From: DATDOY01 sp035293045
GTDB lineage: Bacteria; Actinomycetota; Acidimicrobiia; IMCC26256; JACPCJ01
Assembly: GCA_035293045.1 (NCBI GenBank)
Contig: DATDOY010000016.1
Span: 1 to 14,842 of the forward strand
Length of the DNA: 14,842 nucleotides
Reading direction: 5' to 3'
Below are positions 1 to 6,482 of this stretch, in pieces (the first letter of the stretch is position 1; each line of letters begins with the position of its first letter). The notes under the pieces were generated by a model. That model worked only from the letters and a program-made list of their open reading frames with translations, did no database searches and had not been told where the DNA came from. Both the position numbers and the translations under genes were made by a program.

Positions 1-64
1 GCTCAGTTGGTAGAGCACTTCTCTTGTAAAGAAGATGTCGTCGATTCGAAACCGACACCCGGCT
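1..64 (+). tRNA. tRNA-Thr (anticodon TGT), 5' end cut by window edge
   Basis: Decodes ACA, and probably ACG, threonine codons. The D-stem is 1-4/13-16, with the conserved GG in its loop. The anticodon stem 18-22/30-34 pairs perfectly, and its seven-base loop 23-29 places TGT at 25-27 after a conserved T. The variable loop is 35-39 and the T-arm is 40-56. The 3' acceptor strand is 57-63, the discriminator is T64, and an exact CCA is not encoded (CCCA follows). About nine bases (5' acceptor strand plus two) lie outside the window. Oddity: the T-stem pair that closes the loop is A44-C52 instead of the nearly universal G-C. Confidence 0.93.
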
Positions 65-74
65 CCCAACCCCC

Positions 75-124
75 TCGTGTGTGAGTGCCTGCCCGCTCAT
101 GAGCGGGCAGGCACTCACACACGA
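75..124 (+). terminator. Perfect 50-bp palindrome, probable tRNA terminator hairpin
   Basis: Positions 75-99 and 100-124 are exact reverse complements with no spacer at the DNA level. As RNA this gives a very GC-rich stem with a minimal loop around CATG. It begins 10 bases after the tRNA discriminator base. No T-run follows, so it would be a U-tract-free terminator of the kind proposed for actinobacteria. Because it is symmetrical it could act on both strands. It could also be a cruciform-forming site or a mobile palindromic repeat. Confidence 0.6.
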
Positions 125-164
125 TCATGGGTGGTGCACGAGGGTCCTGCGGATGTCAACAGGC

Positions 165-199
165 CCGCGAGCGGAAATGCTTGTATCCCGCGCTCGCGG
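165..199 (+). repeat. Inverted repeat upstream of the DUF3263 gene
   Basis: A perfect 9-bp inverted repeat (165-173 and 191-199) encloses a 17-base AT-richer loop. It ends 19 bases before the start codon at 219, so it could be an operator or a 5'-UTR hairpin. No convincing -10 box is seen here. The role is inferred from position only. Confidence 0.3.
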
Positions 200-218
200 A
201 GGCCACTCTTGAGGCCCA

Positions 219-476
219 ATGACCCTCTCGGAACGGGACCGCGCCGTCCTCGACTTCGAACGTTCGAGCTGGCAGCGCTCGGGTCCCAAGGAGACCTACA
301 TCCGGTCCGAGCTCGGCATGTCGAGCACGCGCTACTACCAGGTGCTCAACGACCTCGTTGACGTGCCGGGTGCGTATGAGTACGACCCCCTGCTGATCCT
401 TCGCCTCCGGCAGCGGCGCGACGATCGCCGCAAGCGGCGCGTCGTGGGGCGGGAAGTCGGCCCGCGGGGCCGGTGA
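219..476 (+). CDS. DUF3263 family protein
   Basis: Small 85-residue protein that I recognise as the actinobacterial DUF3263 family, whose function is not established. The family pattern is visible: an N-terminal LSERDRAVLDFE-type segment (residues 3-14), then an ELGMSSTRYYQVLN segment (31-44) that reads like a helix-turn-helix, then a basic arginine-rich tail (62-85). A DNA-binding role is therefore plausible but inferred. The ATG at 219 is preceded by GAGG at 211-214 with short spacing. The gene is followed 46 bp downstream by a LytR_C gene, a pairing I also recall from mycobacteria, which supports both calls. Confidence 0.85.
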   Translation: MTLSERDRAVLDFERSSWQRSGPKETYIRSELGMSSTRYYQVLNDLVDVPGAYEYDPLLILRLRQRRDDRRKRRVVGREVGPRGR

Positions 477-510
477 CACTCGGACCCGGTCGTCGGGGCC
501 GACTCGGGGA

Positions 511-516
511 TAACGT
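511..516 (+). promoter_or_regulatory. Candidate -10 box, leaderless LytR_C gene
   Basis: TAACGT lies exactly 6 bases before the GTG at 523. No Shine-Dalgarno sequence is visible, so transcription probably starts at or next to the start codon. No clear -35 element is seen. Confidence 0.5.
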
Positions 517-522
517 GTCGCC

Positions 523-1083
523 GTGACTTCCCTCGTCGGAGTTCCCACGCGCCAGCGCGCAGCCGTACCAGGCACCTTCCCGCGATCGATGATGGCGGCG
601 GCGGCCCGCGGTCTCGGCCTCGTCGGCGCTGCGGTGCTGATCGGCGTGCTGCTCTTGCGGGCCACCGACGACCTTCCCGGCGGCGGTGGCACGCGATTGC
701 CTGACGTCGGTGTGATCACCGTCGGCGATGAGACCACGACGACCACGCAGGGCCTCGACCTCGGCCTGCGCTCGCCGAGCCAGGTGACCGTCATCGTGTT
801 CAACGCCGCGCGCAAGCCGGGGCTCGCGGGGGCGGTCACCGACCAGCTCAAGCAACTCGGATATCAAACGCTCGAGCCGAGCAACGCCCCCACGGAAGTC
901 GAGACCGTCGTCTACTTCAAGCCGGGCTTCGAACGCGAGGCGACCGCCTTGGCGCCGCAGGTCAGCCCGTCGGCCCGAGCCGAGCCCTACGCCGAGGGCC
1001 TGTTCGCAGGCACGGAGCAGGCCGACCTGATCATCCGCGCCGGTACCAACTTCGACAGCGCGACAACGCCGACGACCGCGTAG
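523..1083 (+). CDS. LytR_C domain membrane-anchored protein (VirR-like)
   Basis: 186 residues. A short cytoplasmic N-terminus is followed by one hydrophobic segment (about residues 30-46), a low-complexity linker rich in G and T, and a LytR C-terminal type domain (about 85-178) starting with the strand VTVIVFNAAR. The C-terminal domain is expected outside the membrane. LytR_C domains accompany cell-wall ligase families, and the mycobacterial relative VirR affects envelope integrity and vesicle release. That role is carried over by family and synteny, not shown here. The protein lacks the LytR-CpsA-Psr catalytic domain. The GTG at 523 is chosen because a -10-like TAACGT precedes it by 6 bases; an earlier GTG at 515 runs into a stop at once. 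It ends 5 bp from the convergent lipoprotein gene. Confidence 0.82.
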   Translation: MTSLVGVPTRQRAAVPGTFPRSMMAAAARGLGLVGAAVLIGVLLLRATDDLPGGGGTRLPDVGVITVGDETTTTTQGLDLGLRSPSQVTVIVFNAARKPGLAGAVTDQLKQLGYQTLEPSNAPTEVETVVYFKPGFEREATALAPQVSPSARAEPYAEGLFAGTEQADLIIRAGTNFDSATTPTTA

Positions 1084-1088
1084 CCGCC

Positions 1089-1907
1089 TCAGGCGTCGCG
1101 CGGCGGTGTCGTCGCGGTGCTGGTTCGGGAGGTCGTGCTCTCCACCCGGACCGTGAGGTGTCCTTCCACCGGGGCGAGCCCGCCCGCCGGGGGCGTGACC
1201 ACCAGCGCGAAGCGCCCGGTGGTGATCGATTTGGCTCGCTGTACGGTGCCATCGTCGATGACGTAGTCGAGGGTGGCGGTCGTGGATTCCGTCCCCGACA
1301 GCCGCACCCTCCCCTCGGGCAGCGTGAGGGTCCGGTCCACTGGCAGCGACGTCTCCGCGCGCACCCGCGCGAGGTCGACGCCGCCCTCGACGCGCAGGCT
1401 CATGAGCCGCCCCGTCCCCCGCAAGCGTCCATTGCCTTCCGGGAGTTCGAGCTGACGCTCGATGTCCCATTCCCCGCCGACCCGAAGCGGTCGGCCAGGG
1501 AGGAGACCGCTCGCGAGCAGGATGAGGCGCGATGGTCCTAGCTCGCCGAGCGCCTCAACCGGCAAGCCCTCGACGCGGTCGATCTCGGCGAGGCCGCCGC
1601 GCGGGTCGAGGCGAACTTCGAACACCCGCGGACGTTCTCCTGCGCGCGTCATGCTGATCCGCAGGTCGGCTTCGGTGTCGGTGAGGGCGAGCACGAGCTG
1701 TTCGGCGGCGAGCACGACGCGCTCGCGGGTTCGCTCCGGCGGTCCCACGAGCTCGGTGATGACCTCCGAGTCGACGGCCACGGTGTATCGAGCGTGCGAT
1801 CCTTCGGGAGCGCGAAACAGAAGGTCCACGCGCTCGGTTGTGTTGCAGGCGGGGGCGAGCGCGACCGCCGCGAGCACACCGGTGAGGAGCGGACGGAAAG
1901 AGCGCAC
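1089..1907 (-). CDS. Putative lipoprotein, unknown function
   Basis: 272 residues from the GTG at 1907. The N-terminus is a short basic stretch (MRSFR), a hydrophobic core and APAC at residues 18-21, so a lipid-anchored exported protein is likely. The lipobox is imperfect, because position -3 is A rather than L/V/I. I do not recognise the mature part: it is rich in beta-type segments, E, R and V, with a threonine/serine-rich C-terminus. The reading frame extends upstream to a GTG at 1940, but that would overlap the start of otsB. The 1907 start has TAGCGT (1920 to 1915) 7 bases upstream and gives a more typical signal peptide, so I prefer it. It is divergent from otsB and convergent with the LytR_C gene. 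Confidence 0.72.
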   Translation of the reverse strand: MRSFRPLLTGVLAAVALAPACNTTERVDLLFRAPEGSHARYTVAVDSEVITELVGPPERTRERVVLAAEQLVLALTDTEADLRISMTRAGERPRVFEVRLDPRGGLAEIDRVEGLPVEALGELGPSRLILLASGLLPGRPLRVGGEWDIERQLELPEGNGRLRGTGRLMSLRVEGGVDLARVRAETSLPVDRTLTLPEGRVRLSGTESTTATLDYVIDDGTVQRAKSITTGRFALVVTPPAGGLAPVEGHLTVRVESTTSRTSTATTPPRDA

Positions 1908-1914
1908 GACCGGG

Positions 1915-1924
1915 ACGCTAGTTT
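1915..1924. promoter_or_regulatory. Overlapping divergent -10 boxes, lipoprotein gene / otsB
   Basis: On the plus strand TAGTTT (1919-1924) is followed by 6 bases and the otsB GTG at 1931. On the minus strand TAGCGT (1920-1915) is followed by 7 bases and the lipoprotein GTG at 1907. The two boxes share the central TA at 1919-1920. Both transcripts would be leaderless, and the two promoters could not be occupied by polymerase together. Confidence 0.5.
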
Positions 1925-1930
1925 CCCTCC

Positions 1931-2710
1931 GTGTCGTCACCTGATCCCTTCGGACCCCTCCTCGAGTATCCCGAGCGCTCCGTCATCCTCACGGATTTCG
2001 ACGGCTCGCTCGCGCCGATCGTCGACGATCCGTCGGCGGCGCGCCCCGTACAGGGCACGACCGCTGCGCTCGAGGCTCTCGTCGCCGCCTTCGGTCGCGT
2101 GGGTGTTGTCAGCGGCCGCACCGTCTCGTTCCTCCGCCGCGCCCTTCCCGTTCCGGGCCTCGTTCTCGCCGGGCTGTACGGCATGGAGCGACTCGTGGAC
2201 GGAGCGGTCGTTCTCGACGCGGCCGTCGAACCGTTTCTGGGCGTCGCTGAACAAGCGGCGGCCGACATCGAACGGGCCTTGCCGGGGCTCTATGTCGAGC
2301 GCAAGGGCGAAGTGTCGTGCGTGATCCATTGGCGCGCCGCGCCCGACCGAGGCGACGAAGCCCTCGCGATCGGACGCGACATCGCGCGGCGCCACGGGCT
2401 CGCAGCAGCGGAGGGCCGCATGGCGCTCGAGTTGCGGCCCGACGTGGCGGTCGACAAGGGAACCACCGCGACGGCCCTCGCCGACGGATTCGACTGCGCC
2501 CTGTTCGCCGGCGACGACCGCGGCGACCTCGCCGCCTTCGATGCCCTCGATGCGATGGTCGGCTCCCGCCACCTTCGCTGGGCGGTCAAACTGGCGGTGC
2601 AGTCCGAGGAGGCACCCGAGCCGCTGCTCGCCCGGGCCGATGAACGGGTTTCGGGACCGGCCGAACTCGTGAGGGTGCTTGGCGCCCTCGGGAATGCCGT
2701 CCAGAGGTGA
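1931..2710 (+). CDS. otsB: Trehalose-6-phosphate phosphatase
   Basis: Removes phosphate from trehalose-6-phosphate, the last step of the OtsA-OtsB route, in the cytoplasm. At 259 residues it is normal for bacterial OtsB. HAD-superfamily motifs are present in order: DFDGS with the nucleophile/acid pair D22 and D24; SGR at 61-63; the lysine K176 in VDKGTTATAL; and GDDRGD at 194-199, whose aspartates bind magnesium. The cap region lies between residues of motif II and K176. The only sensible start is the GTG at 1931, which lacks a Shine-Dalgarno sequence but has TAGTTT 6 bases upstream. It is transcribed towards the treT-otsA operon, sharing a terminator, so phosphatase and synthase are clustered but under separate promoters. 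Confidence 0.93.
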   Translation: MSSPDPFGPLLEYPERSVILTDFDGSLAPIVDDPSAARPVQGTTAALEALVAAFGRVGVVSGRTVSFLRRALPVPGLVLAGLYGMERLVDGAVVLDAAVEPFLGVAEQAAADIERALPGLYVERKGEVSCVIHWRAAPDRGDEALAIGRDIARRHGLAAAEGRMALELRPDVAVDKGTTATALADGFDCALFAGDDRGDLAAFDALDAMVGSRHLRWAVKLAVQSEEAPEPLLARADERVSGPAELVRVLGALGNAVQR

Positions 2711-2757
2711 CCGGCGGGATGAGCGCGTCCCGGAGGAGGCCGACCCCTCGAGTTGCC

Positions 2758-2781
2758 GGTAGCGACGAGCCCGTCGCTACC
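2758..2781. terminator. otsB/otsA: Bidirectional hairpin between otsB and otsA
   Basis: A perfect 10-bp stem (2758-2767 with 2772-2781) closes on a 4-base loop. It sits between the convergent otsB and otsA stop codons and overlaps the otsA stop at 2777-2779. No T-run is obvious. The position and symmetry suit a shared terminator for both genes. Confidence 0.65.
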
Positions 2782-4138
2782 GACGGGCGTGCGAGAGCAG
2801 ATCGTCGAGCCAGCGCTGGCAGGTGCGCGCCGACGCTAGGGCGCGGAGCCGTCTGGCCCGCTCGGCGCGCTCAGTAGGATCCATCGCGAGCGCGGCATGC
2901 AGCGTGTCAGCGGTTTGCCCGATGTCGAAGGGATGGACGACGAGGGCGGCCTCGCCGAGCTCGTCGAAGGCGCCGGCTTCGTGCGAGAGCGCGAGCACGC
3001 CGTCGCGACCGTTGAGGTAGGCCCCCTCCTTCGCCACCAGGTTGAGTCCGTCCTTCACGGGGTTGACGAGCAGGACGTCGAACCCTCCGAGTCCGGCGAT
3101 GCTCCTGGCATAGGTGTCCTCGGTGTCGATGACGACCGGCTGCCAGTCACCGGTGGCCCAGCGGTTGTTGACCGCGGCGGCGGCCTGTTCGACCTCTTGG
3201 GCGTACGCGAGATACTCCGCGAGCCCCTCGCGCGAGGGATATAGCAGCGCGAGGAAGACCACTCGCTCGCGCCACTCGGGATGTTCCTCGAGCATGAGGT
3301 CGTACGCGCGAAATCCCCGCACCACGTTCTTCGAGGGTTCGATGCGGTCGACCCTGAGGATGACGCGCCGATCGCCCACCAGCGTGGCGATGTGTTGGGC
3401 CTCGGCGCGCGCCTCCTCGGATTGAGCGCTCTCGTCGAGGGCGGCGGTATCAATGCCCAGGGGAGCGGCGAAGGTCGGGGGGAGCGCGTCGGCCCCGAGG
3501 ATCTCGCGATGACACGCTGCGTACGCGCTGGCCCAGCGCGGGACGTGAAAGCCCGCGGGCGCGGAACCCATGGAACCGAGCATCTCGATCGCCGCGCTCT
3601 CGGGGAGCACGCGCACCGAGGTCGGGCCGCAGTGCGGCGTGTGCTGGAAGAACACGACGCGCAGATCGGGTCGAGCGGCCGCCAGCATCCCGGGGACGAG
3701 GGCGAGGTGGTAGTCGTGGACGACGACCGTTTCGGCGTCGGGCGCGATCGTCGCGACCTCCCTGGCGTAGGCCTCGTTCACCGCTCGATAACCGTCCCAC
3801 GCCTCTGTGAATCGGCGGTCGATCACGGGCCGGCGCGGGAGATCGAACAGCCCATGATGCAGGAACCACAAGAGCGAGTTGGAGATGAGGTCGTAGTGCA
3901 GGTGGTGCGCGGTCGGATCGAGGGCGAGAAGGCGCAGGTCGAAGTCCGGCGACACCGCCGCGCCCGCCGCGACAGCGGCGCGGTCGTCATCACCGATGGC
4001 TGCGGCGACCCACGTCGTGTCGGTGCCGCCGAGCACCGGGCGAAGCGCACTGACGACGCCGCCGGCGCCGCGAGTGCGCCGGAAGCCGTCACCGACCCGT
4101 TCAAAGCGCTCCGGCCCCCGGTGGGAGACGACGATCAC
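2777..4138 (-). CDS. otsA: Trehalose-6-phosphate synthase, GT20 family
   Basis: Joins NDP-glucose and glucose-6-phosphate to make trehalose-6-phosphate for OtsB. 453 residues, close to the family norm. Visible GT20 features are the N-terminal GGVVSAL loop (26-32), HYDLISNSLLWFLHH (81-95), VVHDYHL with D142, RIEPSK with R265 and K270 (the donor-phosphate pair, five residues apart as in E. coli OtsA), and DGLNLVAKE near the C-terminus. Oddity: after the HDYHL motif it reads FFQHTPHCGP rather than the usual HIPFPSPE-type sequence, so acceptor use could differ; glucosylglycerol-phosphate synthase is also a GT20 enzyme. The GTG at 4138 lies 9 bp after the treT stop, so the two genes are probably cotranscribed and translationally coupled. 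Clustering with otsB favours trehalose. Confidence 0.88.
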   Translation of the reverse strand: MIVVSHRGPERFERVGDGFRRTRGAGGVVSALRPVLGGTDTTWVAAAIGDDDRAAVAAGAAVSPDFDLRLLALDPTAHHLHYDLISNSLLWFLHHGLFDLPRRPVIDRRFTEAWDGYRAVNEAYAREVATIAPDAETVVVHDYHLALVPGMLAAARPDLRVVFFQHTPHCGPTSVRVLPESAAIEMLGSMGSAPAGFHVPRWASAYAACHREILGADALPPTFAAPLGIDTAALDESAQSEEARAEAQHIATLVGDRRVILRVDRIEPSKNVVRGFRAYDLMLEEHPEWRERVVFLALLYPSREGLAEYLAYAQEVEQAAAAVNNRWATGDWQPVVIDTEDTYARSIAGLGGFDVLLVNPVKDGLNLVAKEGAYLNGRDGVLALSHEAGAFDELGEAALVVHPFDIGQTADTLHAALAMDPTERAERARRLRALASARTCQRWLDDLLSHARR

Positions 4139-4147
4139 GCGGAAGGT

Positions 4148-5404
4148 CTATCCCGAGAGTTCGTGGAACAAGCGGAGCCAGTCGGCGATCAGTCGGGTGG
4201 TGAGGAACTGCCCGAAGACGTGTTCCTGGCCCGACCGGCCCATGGCGTCGGCGCGGGTGGGGTCGCTTAGCAGTTCGACGGACCGGGCCGCGCACTCTTC
4301 GATCGAGTCGACGAGGAACCCGTCCACGCCGTCGCGGATCTGGATCGTGATCCCTCCGCATTTCCCGCCGACGACGGGACGCGACTTCCACAGCCCCTCG
4401 GCGACGGTGAGCCCGAAGCCTTCCCGGAGCGACTTCTGCACGATGACGTCGGACGCGCGCTGGAAGGCATTGATCTGCACCGCGCCGACCTGCTGGATGT
4501 TGGACACCATATGAATGTCGGGATCGTCGGCCCGGGCTTCCTCGGCGAGGTCCCAGTAGTGGAAACCCTCGGGGTCGTCGGTCGCCATCGACCCCGCGAG
4601 GAGCAACTGCAGCCCCTCAATGTCCTTGCGGGCGATGCGGTACGCCTCGATGACGCCGACCGGGTCCTTCCACGGATCGAAGCGGCTGACCTGGCACATG
4701 ATCGGCCGGGTGAGGTCGACGCCGTACTGGCGGACGATCTCGTCGACGAGCGCGCGATCGAGGGGGAGGTTCTTGGGAGCCGTCGGGTCGATGGCCGGCG
4801 GGATGATGCGAACCCGGTCCATCCCGAGGCTCGCCGGAACGAACTGCTGCATGGTCCAGACGGACGCGTCGTGGCGCTCGACATACGGCCGCAGAAACTC
4901 CCAGACCTGCTGGTTGGCGTCGGTCAGGTCGATGTGGCACCGCCAGATCCACTTCGTCTCGACGTTGCGCCGGTTGGTGTGGCCCTCCTCGAGGAAGGCG
5001 AGGATCGCCGCCGGCTGCGGGTCGTGCATGATCACGAAGTCGTACTCGCCCTCGAACGCCTGCGCGTTCTCGCGCAACTTGTCGAGGTACGTCTCTTGCA
5101 TCTCCCAGGTCCAGGGGATGTCGGCGCCCTGCAGAGCGTTGTGCATCGCCTTGGTGACGTTGAAGAAGTCATCGCTGCCGTGGATGACCTGCCATTCGGC
5201 GTCGAGTCCGAGGTCGCGCATCAGGGGAACGACCGTCCCGAGCAGCTCGGCGACCCCGCCGCCGAACGCCGTCGCGTTGACGTGGAGCACCCTGGCCCCT
5301 TTGAGCGGTTCGGCGAGCTTGCGGAGTTCGTCGACCGCCTCCTGGCCTGCGTATCCCTCGTAGGGTGCGAGTTCTTTGGTCAGGAGCGGGACGCGATCGA
5401 GCAT
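4148..5404 (-). CDS. treT: Trehalose glycosyltransferring synthase, GT4-type (TreT)
   Basis: Expected to make trehalose in one step from NDP-glucose and glucose, reversibly, as in Thermococcus and Thermotoga TreT. 418 residues, the usual length. The N-terminal VNATAFGGGVAE motif (42-53), the SDDFFNVTKAMHNALQG region and the HDPQP segment are typical TreT signatures. The retaining GT4 E-x7-E motif is EGFGLTVAE with E328 and E336. RFDPWKDP marks the C-terminal nucleotide-binding half. ATG at 5404; TAGATT (5418 to 5413) lies 8 bases upstream and no good Shine-Dalgarno is seen. It is the first gene of the treT-otsA operon and is divergent from the glycerate kinase gene. A related sucrose- or mannosylglycerate-type GT4 enzyme is less likely. 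Confidence 0.87.
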   Translation of the reverse strand: MLDRVPLLTKELAPYEGYAGQEAVDELRKLAEPLKGARVLHVNATAFGGGVAELLGTVVPLMRDLGLDAEWQVIHGSDDFFNVTKAMHNALQGADIPWTWEMQETYLDKLRENAQAFEGEYDFVIMHDPQPAAILAFLEEGHTNRRNVETKWIWRCHIDLTDANQQVWEFLRPYVERHDASVWTMQQFVPASLGMDRVRIIPPAIDPTAPKNLPLDRALVDEIVRQYGVDLTRPIMCQVSRFDPWKDPVGVIEAYRIARKDIEGLQLLLAGSMATDDPEGFHYWDLAEEARADDPDIHMVSNIQQVGAVQINAFQRASDVIVQKSLREGFGLTVAEGLWKSRPVVGGKCGGITIQIRDGVDGFLVDSIEECAARSVELLSDPTRADAMGRSGQEHVFGQFLTTRLIADWLRLFHELSG

Positions 5405-5411
5405 GAGCAGG

Positions 5412-5418
5412 CAATCTA
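5412..5418. promoter_or_regulatory. Overlapping divergent -10 boxes, treT / glycerate kinase
   Basis: The minus-strand box TAGATT (5418 to 5413) is 8 bases before the treT ATG. The plus-strand box CAATCT (5412-5417) is 6 bases before the GTG at 5424. The two overlap almost completely. The plus-strand box is the weaker match (C instead of T at position 1). This supports the 5424 start for the kinase over the ATG at 5403. Confidence 0.4.
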
Positions 5419-5423
5419 ACCCG

Positions 5424-6473
5424 GTGACCTTCTCGGGCGATCATGTGGTGGCGCGTGGTCCCGCCGTGGTGTGTCCCGACAAGTTTCGAGGATCGCTGAC
5501 CGCGCACGAAGCCGCCGCGGCGATGGCCCGGGGGCTCGACCGAGCCGGCTTCACCGACATCCGACAGGTGCCGCTCGCCGACGGCGGGGAGGGAACGCTC
5601 GACGCGTTGCTCGCGGCTCAGGGGGGGAGGCGGCGGTCCGCGCGCGTCAGCGGACCGCTCGGCGATCCCGTTGAGGCCGAATATGGCGTGCTGCCCGACG
5701 GCACTGCGGTCGTCGAGATGGCGCGCGCGAGTGGTCTCGCACTGACGGGGGGCGCGAACCGCCCCCTCGACGCGACCACGCGCGGGACGGGTGAACTCAT
5801 CGCCGCCGCGTTGCGCGCCGGCGCTCGGCGGATCGTCGTTGGGGTGGGTGGGAGCGCGACGACCGACGGCGGCCTCGGCGCGCTCGATGCGCTGCGGTGG
5901 TCCCTTCAAGGCGCGGAGGTCGTGGTGGCGTGCGACGTGACGACCCCGTTCATCGACGCGGCACGGCTCTTCGGTCCGCAGAAGGGCGCGACCGAGCGTG
6001 AGGTCGAATTGCTCACGCGCCGGCTCGAGCGTCTCGCCGCCGACTACGCCGCGAAGACCGGCGTCGACGCCGCCTGGCTGCCGGGCTCGGGCGCCGCCGG
6101 TGGGCTCGCCGGTGGCCTCGCCGCCATCGGCGCCCGACTCGAGGCCGGGTTCGACGTGGTGGCCGACGCCGCCGGACTCGACGGCGCCCTCGACGGTGCC
6201 GGGTTGGTCGTCACCGGCGAGGGACGCTTCGACCTGGCCAGCCTTGAGGGCAAGGTGGTCGGAGGCGTCCTCGAGTGGGCCCGACGCGCCTCGGTGGGCT
6301 CCGTCGCGATCGTGGCCGGGATTGTCGAACGGGAAGCGGTCGAGCGGGTCGGCGACGCCGTCGCGCTGCGGGCCCTCGTCGACCGGGCGTACGACGCCGA
6401 GGACGCGGTGGCCCGGGCGGCCCTCTTGGTCGAGGAGGCGACGCTCGACCTCGCGCAATCGACCGGGCGTTAG
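5424..6473 (+). CDS. Glycerate kinase
   Basis: Phosphorylates D-glycerate with ATP to give a phosphoglycerate that enters central carbon metabolism. 349 residues from this start; family members (GlxK/GarK type) are slightly longer than this. Family motifs appear in order: PDKFRGSLTAHEAA near the N-terminus, PLADGGEGTLDAL, GVGGSATTDGGLG, PGSGAAGGLAGGL and GEGRFDLASLEGKV. In-frame starts are ATG 5403, GTG 5424, GTG 5445 and GTG 5448. 5403 would share bases with the treT start codon. 5445/5448 fit the family N-terminus best, and 5424 has a -10-like box 6 bases upstream. The TAG stop is 9 bases before the next gene. Confidence 0.92.
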   Translation: MTFSGDHVVARGPAVVCPDKFRGSLTAHEAAAAMARGLDRAGFTDIRQVPLADGGEGTLDALLAAQGGRRRSARVSGPLGDPVEAEYGVLPDGTAVVEMARASGLALTGGANRPLDATTRGTGELIAAALRAGARRIVVGVGGSATTDGGLGALDALRWSLQGAEVVVACDVTTPFIDAARLFGPQKGATEREVELLTRRLERLAADYAAKTGVDAAWLPGSGAAGGLAGGLAAIGARLEAGFDVVADAAGLDGALDGAGLVVTGEGRFDLASLEGKVVGGVLEWARRASVGSVAIVAGIVEREAVERVGDAVALRALVDRAYDAEDAVARAALLVEEATLDLAQSTGR

Positions 6474-6476
6474 CCT
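6471..6476 (+). promoter_or_regulatory. Possible -10 box for the AI-2E family gene
   Basis: TAGCCT is 6 bases before the GTG at 6483, the same spacing as at 523 and 1931. Its first three bases are the stop codon of the kinase gene, so part of the match could be chance. Confidence 0.35.
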
Positions 6477-6482
6477 GGCCGC

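Noticed and set aside
1908..1940. Longer start (GTG 1940) for the lipoprotein
   Set aside because: It would overlap the otsB start codon and put a hydrophilic extension before the signal peptide. A weak AAGGG upstream keeps it possible.
3281..4270. 329-codon plus-strand open frame
   Set aside because: Antisense shadow of otsA and the end of treT; no recognisable domain.
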